Counted from the first letter of the stretch, positions 52,002 to 60,195 are shown. The stretch: 64,000 bases of DNA from Nocardia farcinica (GCF_001182745.1 NZ_LN868939.1:2542001-2606000); one strand, 5' to 3'. The notes: generated by a model not told the origin, from the sequence alone. Numbers and translations are program-made.

Positions 52002-52648
52002 TCCAGTCCAGCCACACAGGCCAGCGAGGCCGCGCCTACGACGCCCACCGCGGGATCCACGGACACATCCGCGTCGCGGGCGCGTCCACCCGGCTCATCG
52101 TCGCCACCGACGCCAGCTACAAACACGGCATCGGCGGATTCGGATACTTCACCCGCAACGGCTACTGGGGACTCGCCACCCGCCACTCCGGGCGAGGGCG
52201 GCTCGCCGCAATCCGTGACCACGGCACCGGCTCCCTCGTCAACGAAATCCGCGCAGTCGGACTCGTCATCGAACACTTCCCCGGACGCGCGATCAAATTC
52301 CTCATCGACTCCACCGCCGCCATCGACCACCTCCACTCATGGCAAGCCGGCCACACCGACCGCATGCCACGCGGCTACAGCCTCCGCCCGCGTGTGCGAG
52401 GTGACGCCACACCTGCCCTCGTCCGGTACGCCCACCAGATCGCGGGCCGCACCGATCTGAAATTCGTGCACGTCGCGGGACACAGCGGTCACCTGATGAA
52501 CGAGGCCGCCGACACCCTCGCCACCATCGCCCGTACCGCCCTGACTTCACCCGGTGACGAGTACGTGCTCGGGGAACGAGCGGCCAGCGTCGCGGCAGCC
52601 TTCCTGTACGCGATCCACGACCCCAACAAGCTCGCGGTCGCCGCTTGA
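51998..52648 (+). CDS. RNase HI-like nuclease
   Basis: Protein of 216 aa from GTG 51998. Catalytic residues are all present: IVATDASYKHGIGGFGYF (D), LVNEIRAVGLVIEH (E), FLIDSTAAIDHL (D) and FVHVAGHSGHLMNEAADTLA (final D). It degrades RNA in RNA-DNA hybrids and may remove primers in phage replication. Some such phage proteins act only in DNA/RNA binding, but the active site here is complete. Confidence 0.9.
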   Translation: MIQSSHTGQRGRAYDAHRGIHGHIRVAGASTRLIVATDASYKHGIGGFGYFTRNGYWGLATRHSGRGRLAAIRDHGTGSLVNEIRAVGLVIEHFPGRAIKFLIDSTAAIDHLHSWQAGHTDRMPRGYSLRPRVRGDATPALVRYAHQIAGRTDLKFVHVAGHSGHLMNEAADTLATIARTALTSPGDEYVLGERAASVAAAFLYAIHDPNKLAVAA

Positions 52649-52718
52649 AAGCCTCCGACCCCGCCGCGGTGACCACCCAATGGACAGCGCGCCGTGCGGC
52701 CGGGCCAGGAGGAGGAGC

Positions 52719-52758
52719 GCGGCGCCCGAGATCGACCCCCACATCTCTCGGGCGCCGC
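52719..52758 (+). terminator. Long hairpin after RNase H gene
   Basis: GCGGCGCCCGAGA (52719-52731) and its perfect complement (52746-52758), 13 bp, 14-nt loop, lie 71 bp after the RNase H stop. Probable terminator or processing structure. A second hairpin (GTCGCCGC-GAAT-GCGGCGAC, 52819-52838) follows in the next small frame. Confidence 0.6.
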
Positions 52759-52808
52759 CCCTACCAACCACTTCGATCAAACCGGACAAACGATGACCCG
52801 ACATCCTC

Positions 52809-52892
52809 ATGCCCAGCCGTCGCCGCGAATGCGGCGACGTGATCGCCGTCCCGGCCTGGATCGCCCGACCCCTCCGAATCAAGGAAATCTGA
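52809..52892 (+). CDS. Possible 27-aa peptide
   Basis: ATG 52809 reads MPSRRRECGDVIAVPAWIAR and ends TGA, overlapping the next ATG by one base. It holds an 8-bp hairpin. Codon bias is favourable but length is short. Confidence 0.35.
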   Translation: MPSRRRECGDVIAVPAWIARPLRIKEI

Positions 52893-53263
52893 TGACCACC
52901 TACAACATCCCCCTCATCCGCCGAGTGTACGACCACCTCGTTCGCTACCCGATCGAACACAACCAGTCCTCGTGGATGACCTGCATCGCCGGACACACCA
53001 TCCGCATCCACGGCGAATACGCGCTCCTGCGCACCGGCAACCCGCTCACCGACGGCTTCCAATCCATCGACTTCCGCACCGGCGCCCTGCACGACACCGA
53101 AGAACTCGCCGCCCGCCTCCTCGGCATGGCCGACGAAGAAGCCTGCGGACTGTTCACATGCAGCGAACAAGACGCCATCGACTGGCTCGGTGACATCAAC
53201 GCCGCCTACGAAACCACCATCCTCGACGCGCTCGCCGCCGACATGATGGAGACCGGGTCGTGA
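52892..53263 (+). CDS. Hypothetical protein
   Basis: Protein of 123 aa, starting at ATG 52892 behind AAGGAAA (MTTYNIPLIRRVYDHLVRYP). It has acidic residues and FTCSEQDAIDWLGDINAAYE. No family recognised. Confidence 0.68.
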   Translation: MTTYNIPLIRRVYDHLVRYPIEHNQSSWMTCIAGHTIRIHGEYALLRTGNPLTDGFQSIDFRTGALHDTEELAARLLGMADEEACGLFTCSEQDAIDWLGDINAAYETTILDALAADMMETGS

Positions 53264-53526
53264 GCGCCGTCGGCGGGTACACATCCCGCTCCTACCAAGT
53301 CGTGGAAGACCTCGCCGAACAAGCCGACCGCGCCAACCCCGCCGACCGCGACCGAGCAATCCGCGACTACGTGCAAGCCCTCCACGCGCTCGCAGCCATC
53401 CGGAAAGCAACCGACGGCCCACCCGCAGTCACGCCGTTGCAGGCAGCTCGGCGGGAACGGAAACGCATCCTCGCCAAGGCGCGCACCGCCCGGAAACCAC
53501 GCCGCAAGAAACTGGTCGCCGCATGA
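53260..53526 (+). CDS. Small basic hypothetical protein
   Basis: Protein of 88 aa from GTG 53260. Its C-terminus is basic (RKRILAKARTARKPRRKKLV), probably nucleic-acid-binding. Coupled on both sides. Confidence 0.62.
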   Translation: MSAVGGYTSRSYQVVEDLAEQADRANPADRDRAIRDYVQALHALAAIRKATDGPPAVTPLQAARRERKRILAKARTARKPRRKKLVAA

Positions 53527-53708
53527 TCCGCACCGCGACCAACGCCACCATCGAACTCGGCACCGCCACCACCGACACCGGCATGTACGCGCTACTCCAC
53601 ATCAACGACCACGGGCGCCGCGTCACCATCAGCCTCGACGACCGCGAGATCCGCGAACTGATCGGTCACTGTGTGACCGCCTGGGGGCAGCTACACCACC
53701 ACAACTGA
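53523..53708 (+). CDS. Small hypothetical protein
   Basis: Protein of 61 aa (MIRTATNATIELGTATTDTG), beta-rich. Last gene before the terminator at 53,728. Confidence 0.62.
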   Translation: MIRTATNATIELGTATTDTGMYALLHINDHGRRVTISLDDREIRELIGHCVTAWGQLHHHN

Positions 53709-53727
53709 AACCTGTGTGACCCGGGAA

Positions 53728-53753
53728 GGGGGCGAGGAGAAATCCTCGCCCCC
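53728..53753 (+). terminator. Intrinsic terminator
   Basis: GGGGGCGAGGA-GAAA-TCCTCGCCCCC, a perfect 11-bp stem with a GAAA tetraloop, then ATTCTTG. Ends the 50.0-53.7 kb unit. Confidence 0.88.
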
Positions 53754-53771
53754 ATTCTTGTGGTCGCACTA

Positions 53772-53811
53772 TTGCGTTCGCATAGCATCGACACTACAGT
53801 TTCGGATAGAC
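53772..53811 (+). promoter_or_regulatory. Promoter with ACACT motifs
   Basis: TTGCGT (53772-53777) and TACAGT (53795-53800) with a 17-bp spacer, directly after a terminator. GACACTACAG overlaps the -10, and AGACACTCAAG follows at about 53,808. Related motifs occur at 30.47 and 35.59 kb. Confidence 0.7.
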
Positions 53812-53850
53812 ACTCAAGCTTTGATCCAGCGTATAGCAAGGACACAGCAA

Positions 53851-53967
53851 ATGACCCCAAACGCACGCCGCGCCCTCCACGCCCTCGCGTGGATCGCCGC
53901 TGTACCGCTCGTGATCATCGGCGCCCTCGCCGCCACCATCATCGCCGCAACGGCGGTGAACGCGTGA
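53851..53967 (+). CDS. 38-aa membrane peptide
   Basis: Starts at ATG 53851 behind AAGGA. One helix: WIAAVPLVIIGALAATIIAA. The stop overlaps the WhiB GTG. First gene after the promoter. Function unknown. Confidence 0.65.
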   Translation: MTPNARRALHALAWIAAVPLVIIGALAATIIAATAVNA

Positions 53968-54311
53968 AACACCCCACCCCCTACACCAACGCCCCCTGCA
54001 CCCAACCCGCCGTCTTCGAACGCTCCCGCCAAACCCACACCCACCCGTGGGACTACTACATCCCCGCCGAAACCCCCGCCCAGCAACGAGCCCGCCACAC
54101 CCGCATCGTCCGCCTCTGCCAAACCTGCCCAGCCCTCACCCATTGCCAGGAAAAACGTGAACGTGTCCTCCGCGGCATCGACCGCAACCCGTGGACCGGT
54201 GAACGCATCCACATCCAAGGCGTCATCTGGGCCGGCCGCATCCACCCCGACAAGGAGCCCGGCCCCGACGTCCAGGACGCGCTGCTCACGCGGGAGGACA
54301 TAGCGGCATGA
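53964..54311 (+). CDS. WhiB-family iron-sulfur transcription factor
   Basis: Protein of 115 aa from GTG 53964. Four cysteines: one in TNAPCTQPA and three in RLCQTCPALTHC (CxxCx5C), binding a [4Fe-4S] cluster. GVIWAGR is the usual glycine/tryptophan turn. Phage WhiB proteins bind host sigma factor and can mimic or block host WhiB regulators. Confidence 0.9.
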   Translation: MKHPTPYTNAPCTQPAVFERSRQTHTHPWDYYIPAETPAQQRARHTRIVRLCQTCPALTHCQEKRERVLRGIDRNPWTGERIHIQGVIWAGRIHPDKEPGPDVQDALLTREDIAA

Positions 54312-54625
54312 CCCACGAACTGGCCAGCATCCGATTGAAAGGCTGCACGCATGTGGCGGCCTGCGAGTGCGGTGACCGGTTCAAAGCGTCGACACCCGAA
54401 GCGGCGCGGCTCGGCTGGTACATGCACCGCATCCGCGCCTCGAAACCGGAATGCCCACACCCGCGGAAGAAGCGGTACGGGACTCGCGTGGAGGCAGAGA
54501 ACGCGATCCGCCGCCAGATCCGTAACGCGTATCCGGGCCGTCGCCCTTCGGCCACTTACAGGTGCCCGTCGGGGCAGCACTGGCACACCACATCCACTCC
54601 TGAGCCACAACGGAGGCCCGCATGA
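54308..54625 (+). CDS. Zinc-binding hypothetical protein
   Basis: Protein of 105 aa. CTHVAACECGDRFKASTPEA and PECPHPRKKRYGTRVEAE with a later YRCPSGQHWH suggest zinc binding. Basic and possibly DNA-binding. Coupled to whiB. Confidence 0.66.
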   Translation: MTHELASIRLKGCTHVAACECGDRFKASTPEAARLGWYMHRIRASKPECPHPRKKRYGTRVEAENAIRRQIRNAYPGRRPSATYRCPSGQHWHTTSTPEPQRRPA

Positions 54626-54894
54626 ACACCCACACCCACGAACGCACCGACAGCATCGCATCCTTGGAGTACGAGCTGGAATGTGGAAGCAGCTTCCATG
54701 TTGGTCCGCATCAGCGCGCTGACTTCTGGATCGACGCGCACGGTTGCGACGAGTGCGTGATGTGCAGCAAGTGCCTTGAGATCCTGCGCACGTCACACGC
54801 CGACAGCGACCGGATGTTGGGCCGTTTCAAGTGCTCGTTATGCATGGTCGCGTTCCCGTCCTGGATGGTCGCTGTCACGGTGGTGCCGCTGTGA
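54622..54894 (+). CDS. Tandem zinc-ribbon paralogue 1
   Basis: Protein of 90 aa. DFWIDAHGCDECVMCSKCLE and FKCSLCMVAFP form the zinc sites, and it ends VAVTVVPL. The next two genes share the H-G-C...C-x-x-C-L core, the second C-x-x-C, and a C-terminal P-L. Function unknown, probably protein or nucleic acid binding. Confidence 0.7.
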   Translation: MNTHTHERTDSIASLEYELECGSSFHVGPHQRADFWIDAHGCDECVMCSKCLEILRTSHADSDRMLGRFKCSLCMVAFPSWMVAVTVVPL

Positions 54895-55160
54895 CCGCAC
54901 CTGCTGAAACCCTCACCTCGATAGAGGAACTGGACCACACACCAATGTGTGGGCTCGTCCAGCACAAAGGCGCCCCTGCTGTGGCGAGGCACTGGATCAA
55001 CCAGCACGGCTGCAACGATTTCCTCGCCTGCGACACCTGCCTGAACCGGCTGATGGCCAAGCTTCGGTTCTGGCTCGGCAACGGCTGGGAGCTCGAATGC
55101 GTGCACTGCGGCACGGTGGCCCGCGCCATCGACGACATGATCACGGTGAGGCCGCTGTGA
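54891..55160 (+). CDS. Tandem zinc-ribbon paralogue 2
   Basis: Protein of 89 aa from GTG 54891. HWINQHGCNDFLACDTCLNR and LECVHCGTVARAIDDM match paralogues 1 and 3, with the same spacing and C-terminal VRPL. Overlaps both by 4 nt. Confidence 0.7.
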   Translation: MTAPAETLTSIEELDHTPMCGLVQHKGAPAVARHWINQHGCNDFLACDTCLNRLMAKLRFWLGNGWELECVHCGTVARAIDDMITVRPL

Positions 55161-55408
55161 CCATCCACGACCTGCCGAAACTCGAAACCCCTACCTGCGA
55201 CAGCCGCATCCACGAATTCGGCCCCTTCGCCCCCGCACCCACCGCCGACTACTGGGCCGACTGGCACGGCTGCCACCAGGCGTTCGCCTGCCGCGCCTGC
55301 CTCACCGCCATCGCCGACCGATTCCCACGCCCCATACCAATCAACTGCGGCGGCTGCGAACAAGCCTTCACCCAGCTCGCCGACTACCTCACCTGGAGGC
55401 CACTGTGA
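55157..55408 (+). CDS. Tandem zinc-ribbon paralogue 3
   Basis: Protein of 83 aa from GTG 55157. DYWADWHGCHQAFACRACLT and INCGGCEQAFTQLADY match paralogues 1 and 2, ending TWRPL. Overlaps the RusA gene start. Confidence 0.7.
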   Translation: MTIHDLPKLETPTCDSRIHEFGPFAPAPTADYWADWHGCHQAFACRACLTAIADRFPRPIPINCGGCEQAFTQLADYLTWRPL

Positions 55409-55842
55409 CCGCCCTGGTGCGTATCGATCTGCCGTGGACGTCGCCGCCGCTGTCGATGAACGACCGCGGGTACACGCGCGGCGCCGCGATGGCGAAAGCT
55501 GCGAAAACCCGCGAGATCCGCGAAACCATCATCGCTCTCGCCACGCAGGCCAAGCTCCCGCGGCTCGTCGCGCACGCCGCAGTGCAGTTGCACTATCAGC
55601 CGCGCGACAACCGCCGCCGCGACACCGACAACCTCGTCGCGACGCTCAAACCGATCGCCGACGCCCTCACCGTTTCGCGCGCATCCAAACGCGGCACGGT
55701 ACCCGGGTACGGGCTCGTGCTCGACGACACCCCGCAGTGGATGGCCAAGCCGGAACCGCTCATCCACCCAGCCGTGAAGGGCGAAGGCGGGCGCATGTGG
55801 ATCGAAATCACCTACAGCACAACGGAAGAGGCGGCATCATGA
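55405..55842 (+). CDS. rusA: RusA-type Holliday junction resolvase
   Basis: Protein of 145 aa from GTG 55405. SPPLSMNDRGYTRG, RRDTDNLVATLKPIADAL and YGLVLDDTPQW carry the conserved Asp residues of RusA. It resolves recombination junctions made by the YqaJ/RecT pair encoded 24 kb upstream. Confidence 0.9.
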   Translation: MTALVRIDLPWTSPPLSMNDRGYTRGAAMAKAAKTREIRETIIALATQAKLPRLVAHAAVQLHYQPRDNRRRDTDNLVATLKPIADALTVSRASKRGTVPGYGLVLDDTPQWMAKPEPLIHPAVKGEGGRMWIEITYSTTEEAAS

Positions 55843-56306
55843 CGACAGGATTCTATGGCGTCGCCGTGTGGCATCCGAAGCATGAAGTGAATGTCGGCAC
55901 GCTGTGGCGGTCCGCGATGACGTATCAGGCGTCGATGCTCGCCACCATCGGATCGCGGTACAAGCCGCAAGCCTCCGACACGTGCAGAGCGCACAACGCG
56001 ATCCCACTGCACCATTACCACGACATCGACGACCTGATCGCACACCTGCCGTACGGTTGCCCGCTCGTCGGGGTCGAACTCGACGACCGCGCTGTCTCCC
56101 TCCACGAGTTCCCCCACCCGGTCCGCGCGCTGTACCTGCTCGGCGCCGAGGATCACGGGCTGCCCGCTGCCGTGCTCGACCGCTGCCACCACGTCGTGCA
56201 GATCCCGTCCCCGTCGCCGTGGTCGCTGAACGTGGCCGTCGCCGGGAGCCTGGTCATGCATGACCGTTGGTCCAAGACCGGCGGGCTTCGGACGGTGAAC
56301 GCGTGA
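55839..56306 (+). CDS. SpoU/TrmH-type RNA methyltransferase
   Basis: Protein of 155 aa. The C-terminal half has ALYLLGAEDHGLPAAVLDRC and HHVVQIPSPSPWSLNVAVAG, SPOUT knot motifs that bind AdoMet. The N-terminus (AVWHPKHEVNVGTLWRSA) matches the catalytic N-x-G-x-x-x-R start of the family. It probably 2'-O-methylates tRNA or rRNA, an unusual function in a phage region. Confidence 0.82.
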   Translation: MTTGFYGVAVWHPKHEVNVGTLWRSAMTYQASMLATIGSRYKPQASDTCRAHNAIPLHHYHDIDDLIAHLPYGCPLVGVELDDRAVSLHEFPHPVRALYLLGAEDHGLPAAVLDRCHHVVQIPSPSPWSLNVAVAGSLVMHDRWSKTGGLRTVNA

Positions 56307-56530
56307 ACAGCGAATCCGTAACACCGCCGCCGTCCTCGCCTGCGACGTCACGTGACGAATACCGGATCACCTACCTCGACCCCGGCACGGGGGAGGAGTA
56401 CGTGCTTCTCTCCGACTCGGCGCTGTGGCGGGAGAAACGCAACGGGCTCCGAAAGGCCGGATTCGCCGTCGTCGTAGAGAAACGCCGCGTCCAATACGGC
56501 GTCTGGCAAATCGTAGGAGATGACCAATGA
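56303..56530 (+). CDS. Small hypothetical protein
   Basis: Protein of 75 aa from GTG 56303, with a disordered start and TYLDPGTGEEYVLLSDSAL later. No family recognised. Confidence 0.62.
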   Translation: MNSESVTPPPSSPATSRDEYRITYLDPGTGEEYVLLSDSALWREKRNGLRKAGFAVVVEKRRVQYGVWQIVGDDQ

Positions 56531-56829
56531 CCGATCGCGACATGCTCACGCTCGTACGCAAGCCGTGGCTGACCGCAGAACCCCAGTCTATCTGGGACAT
56601 CAGCGGCCAATACCCGTACGGCAGGTCATTCACCCACTGCCTGGCGATGGTGCTGCCGCACGACGTCACGGACGGGCACCGATTGTTCGAGCTGCTTCCA
56701 CCCGCGGGGTTCGGTCTTGGCTCACACATCTCACCCAACTGGATCACCCACGCCCGCCGCCTCGTCCTCGTCGAGGCATCTGAGCCGCGGGTCACCTACT
56801 TCGAGGATGAACAGGATCTGCTGCGATGA
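56527..56829 (+). CDS. Hypothetical protein
   Basis: Protein of 100 aa (MTDRDMLTLVRKPWLTAEPQ), alpha/beta. No domain recognised; coupled to neighbours. Confidence 0.64.
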   Translation: MTDRDMLTLVRKPWLTAEPQSIWDISGQYPYGRSFTHCLAMVLPHDVTDGHRLFELLPPAGFGLGSHISPNWITHARRLVLVEASEPRVTYFEDEQDLLR

Positions 56830-57107
56830 CCGCCACTGCACCCCCCGACTTCGCCTACCTCGAACGCGCGGAAAAGCTGATCCGCGACCTGCCCGCGGGC
56901 ACCCGCTTCGCGAACGCCGATATCTACGCGCGAATGCGAGCCGCGGGCTGGCCCGACATGGCCGAACCCCGGCGCTTCGGTCCGATGGTGCAACGGCTGT
57001 GGCGGGCAGGCGTCATCGAAAAGGCCGGCGTATCCGCGACCACCACCCGATCCCACGGCGGGGTCGCCTCCATCTGGCAACGCAGCACCACAGGAGACCC
57101 GGAATGA
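56826..57107 (+). CDS. Winged-helix-like protein
   Basis: Protein of 93 aa. [20 protein letters not shown] and then [20 protein letters not shown] suggest a winged helix. Likely DNA-binding. Confidence 0.65.
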   Translation: MTATAPPDFAYLERAEKLIRDLPAGTRFANADIYARMRAAGWPDMAEPRRFGPMVQRLWRAGVIEKAGVSATTTRSHGGVASIWQRSTTGDPE

Positions 57108-57334
57108 CCTCGATGAAGGCCCTCGCTGTGGCCGCCGCCGTCACGCTGGCAGCGCTCGGGCTCACCGCCTGCGGCGACGACCGCTGGTGCGAACACGACG
57201 ACACCGACACACGAGTCGCCGACTCCTACTGCGCCGCCGACACGCCTGGCTACGAGTGGGAGCCCGACTTCGACGACCACCACCAGAAGAAGCCCGCCAT
57301 CAAAAAGCCCACCCCGACCAAGAAGGCCCGATGA
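57104..57334 (+). CDS. Small lipoprotein
   Basis: Protein of 76 aa. Signal peptide [20 protein letters not shown] then lipobox LTAC at about residue 23. The mature part is acidic, then lysine-rich ([13 protein letters not shown]). Surface location is expected, so it may alter superinfection, which is inference. Confidence 0.75.
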   Translation: MTSMKALAVAAAVTLAALGLTACGDDRWCEHDDTDTRVADSYCAADTPGYEWEPDFDDHHQKKPAIKKPTPTKKAR

Positions 57335-58476
57335 GCATCCGATTCCGCGTCGCCCGCGGCGACCTCGCAGACGCAGCCACCTGGGTAGCGCGTAGCCTCC
57401 CGAGCCGCCCACCCGTCCCCGTGCTCGGCGGCGCCCACCTGCGCGCCGACGACGACGGCCTCACCATCTCCGTCTTCGACTACGAGGTGTCCGCGCAAAT
57501 GCGGATCGCCGCCGAGGTCGCCCACGACGGCGAAGTGCTGGTGTCGGGGAAGCTGCTCGCCGACATCACCAAGGCGCTGCCGAACAAGCCCGTCGACATC
57601 ACCTTCGACGGCAGCCGAGTCCTCATCGCCTGCGGCAGCGCGAAGTTCTCCCTGCCCACCATGCCGGTCGAGGACTACCCGAAACTGCCCGACGTCCCCG
57701 CCCGGAGCGGAGAGCTGGCCGCGGACCTGTTCGCGACCGCTGTCAGCCAGGTCGCTGTGGCGGCCGGCCGGGACGACACCCTGCCGATGCTGACCGGTAT
57801 CCGCGTCGAAATCGACGGCGCCGAGGTGACGTTGGCGGCGACCGACCGGTACCGGTTGGCGGTGCGTACGCTCGAATGGTCGCCGACCGACCCGAGTGTC
57901 GAAACCCAGGTTCTGGTTCCCGCCCGGACTCTCGCCGAAGCGGTGAAGGCGCTGGAATCGGCGGCGCCCGCCCGGTTGGCGATCGACGACAGCATGTTCG
58001 GACTGGTGAACGCCCGCCGCCGCACCACCACACGCCTGCTGGATGCCGAGTTCCCGAAGTTCCGGCAGTTGCTGCCGAAGGAGCACGCGTCAGTGGCGAC
58101 TGTGTTCGTCCCGGATCTCGTGGACGCGATCAAGCGTGTGGCGCTCGTCGCCGAGCGGGGCGCACAGGTGCGGCTGGAGTTCAGCGAGGACGGATTGCTG
58201 CTGTCCGCTGGCGGCGACGATGCGGGCCGCGCCGAGGAAGCGGTGCCCGCCGAGTTCCGGGGCGAGCCGCTGACGATTGCGTTCAACCCGGGCTATCTGA
58301 TGGACGGGTTGACGGCGTTGCATTCGATTAGTGTTATGTTCGGGTTCACGACGCCGACGCGGCCCGCCGTGCTGGTGCCCAGCGGCGACGTCGAGGTGAA
58401 GGAGAGCAGTGGCGGGTTCGCTGCGCTGTCTGGTCCATTCGTGTACATGCTGATGCCCGTGCGGATTCCGGCGTGA
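57331..58476 (+). CDS. dnaN: DNA polymerase III beta sliding clamp, element copy
   Basis: Protein of 381 aa, full clamp length, with three repeated domains. Segments include [40 protein letters not shown] with [13 protein letters not shown], and the C-terminal VYMLMPVRI, whose M-P-V-R-I end is typical of bacterial clamps. Chromosomal dnaN lies near oriC, so this is a second, element-encoded copy. It may load with host machinery or replace the host clamp. Confidence 0.93.
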   Translation: MSIRFRVARGDLADAATWVARSLPSRPPVPVLGGAHLRADDDGLTISVFDYEVSAQMRIAAEVAHDGEVLVSGKLLADITKALPNKPVDITFDGSRVLIACGSAKFSLPTMPVEDYPKLPDVPARSGELAADLFATAVSQVAVAAGRDDTLPMLTGIRVEIDGAEVTLAATDRYRLAVRTLEWSPTDPSVETQVLVPARTLAEAVKALESAAPARLAIDDSMFGLVNARRRTTTRLLDAEFPKFRQLLPKEHASVATVFVPDLVDAIKRVALVAERGAQVRLEFSEDGLLLSAGGDDAGRAEEAVPAEFRGEPLTIAFNPGYLMDGLTALHSISVMFGFTTPTRPAVLVPSGDVEVKESSGGFAALSGPFVYMLMPVRIPA

Positions 58477-58606
58477 CCGGTCCCGCAGTTGGGCCGACAC
58501 CGTAAGTAGCTTCTCGGTTGCTTCAGGTAGAAACCGGTGCGTCTCATGGAATCAGCCGTTAGGCTCAAACCCCTTGCAGCCAAACATGATGCGAACGGGG
58601 ACGGGC

Positions 58607-59272
58607 ATGGCTGAACCAGAGTTGACCGACGCGGAGAAGCGGAAACTGAGAAGGATGATGGCGGCCCCGGCCCCGAGCCTCCTAGACAAGGCGAAACCCT
58701 TCCTGGCGGGGGCTGCCACGACAATCGTAGTGATCTCGGGGGTCTATTTCGGCTGGGTCAATCTGAGACAAACTGACGAGTCCAACCAGATCAGCATCCA
58801 GGGCAACCAAGGCAATGTCACGGTTGAGGCGGTCTTCAGCGGTCCTGACAAGGACGAGCCCGGCAAACAGAAGATTCAGACCGAAGGCAAACTCACCGAC
58901 AACATGCTTCGAACGCAGCCCAGCTACATTCGGTTGACCGTCAAGAATAGTGGCCCCCAGAAGGTGTCGGTCGAGGACATCGGCCTTCAGTTAGGTGGGG
59001 GCCGCATGGCATGGGCAACTGAACTAGCGGAAAAGACGCCCATCCACGGCTGCAACCCCAATGATGATTGGGACAACATATTATGCGAGGGTCTGTTCCG
59101 GAAGGAGATCGACGGTCCGGGAGCGTTCACGTTCGACTTTCCGATCTTCCCGCATGTAGATGAGCTTCTGCAGAACGGCGGGGCGGAACCGGATGGCATC
59201 AAGTTCAAGTTGAAGACGTTGGGTGCAGGGCAAGACGAGAAAGAGGTGCTCACCAAGTTCCATATCGCATAG
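58607..59272 (+). CDS. Membrane-anchored hypothetical protein
   Basis: Protein of 221 aa (MAEPELTDAEKRKLRRMMAA), one transmembrane helix at about residues 33-52 (AGAATTIVVISGVYFGWVNL), then an extracellular beta domain with TQPSYIRLTVKNSGPQKVSV. Starts at 58586 or 58574 are possible. It ends at a terminator and lies between dnaN and the nucleotidyltransferase gene, possibly a separate accessory gene. Confidence 0.7.
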   Translation: MAEPELTDAEKRKLRRMMAAPAPSLLDKAKPFLAGAATTIVVISGVYFGWVNLRQTDESNQISIQGNQGNVTVEAVFSGPDKDEPGKQKIQTEGKLTDNMLRTQPSYIRLTVKNSGPQKVSVEDIGLQLGGGRMAWATELAEKTPIHGCNPNDDWDNILCEGLFRKEIDGPGAFTFDFPIFPHVDELLQNGGAEPDGIKFKLKTLGAGQDEKEVLTKFHIA

Positions 59273-59290
59273 ACCTGCGTTACCAGGTTG

Positions 59291-59323
59291 ACTGCCCGGT
59301 TACCGTTGAGGTGACCGGGCAGT
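59291..59323 (+). terminator. Terminator after the membrane-anchored protein gene
   Basis: ACTGCCCGGTTACC and GGTGACCGGGCAGT form a 14-bp stem (one wobble) with a GTTGA loop, then TTTACG. Confidence 0.85.
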
Positions 59324-59345
59324 TTACGTGGGAGGACAAAATCAG

Positions 59346-60167
59346 ATGAGCGTTCACGGCAGCGCCGAATTTCAGCGGATCGCGAACCAGAATACGGTCC
59401 TGCGCGGTCAGGTCGGGTCCGGGCTCCACGGCGTCACCACCGGCGCCGACGACCGCGACGAAATGGGCGTGTGCATCGAGCCTCCCGAATACGTGATCGG
59501 GCTAGACCGGTTCGAGCAGTACATTTTCCGAACCCAACCGGAAGGCGTGCGTTCGGGTGCCGGTGACCTCGACCTGACCGTGTACTCGCTGCGGAAATGG
59601 GCGCGACTGGCCGCGCAAGGAAACCCCACCGTGTTGCTGCTGATGTTCATCCCCGAACAGGAAATCGTGGTTACCAGCCACGTCGGCCGCGATCTTCAAG
59701 CCCACCCCGACCGGTTCCTGTCCCGGCAGGTCGCGGACCGGTTCGCCGGCTACCTCATGTCGCAGCGAGACCAGATGCTGGGCGTGAAGTCGAAGAAACA
59801 CACGAACCGGCCCGAGCTGGTGGACGTGTACGGATTCGACGCAAAGTTCGCCTATCACATGGTCAGGTTGGGTGTGCAGGGTGTGGAGCTACTGACCACG
59901 GGGCGGATCACGTTGCCGATGCCGGAACCTGAGCGGGCGTGGCTGACGGAGCTGCGGCACGGGCTGCACACGAAAGAGGAAGCGTTGGAACGGGCTGCGG
60001 ACCTGCTGGCGCAGTTGAACCACCTGTCGCTGCATGCGGACCTGCCGCCTGAGCCGGACTTGGCGCGCATCAACCGGTGGCTGATCGACACATATCTGGC
60101 GTGGTGGGAACGTGGCGGCCGGATCGTCGGACGGAACTCTGCGGCTGTGTGTGAAATTGCCGGTTGA
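59346..60167 (+). CDS. RlaP-type nucleotidyltransferase
   Basis: Protein of 273 aa, starting at ATG 59346 behind GGGAGGACA. QVGSGLHGVTTGADDRDEMG is the nucleotidyltransferase core (GS...D-x-D), followed by VCIEPPEYVIGLDRFEQYIF and DLDLTVYSLRKWARLAAQGN. The family is found in phages and in bacterial RNA repair settings and may act on RNA or DNA ends. Its partner here is unknown. Confidence 0.85.
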   Translation: MSVHGSAEFQRIANQNTVLRGQVGSGLHGVTTGADDRDEMGVCIEPPEYVIGLDRFEQYIFRTQPEGVRSGAGDLDLTVYSLRKWARLAAQGNPTVLLLMFIPEQEIVVTSHVGRDLQAHPDRFLSRQVADRFAGYLMSQRDQMLGVKSKKHTNRPELVDVYGFDAKFAYHMVRLGVQGVELLTTGRITLPMPEPERAWLTELRHGLHTKEEALERAADLLAQLNHLSLHADLPPEPDLARINRWLIDTYLAWWERGGRIVGRNSAAVCEIAG

Positions 60168-60195
60168 GCTGCCAGGCGAGATCTTGGGTGGACCA

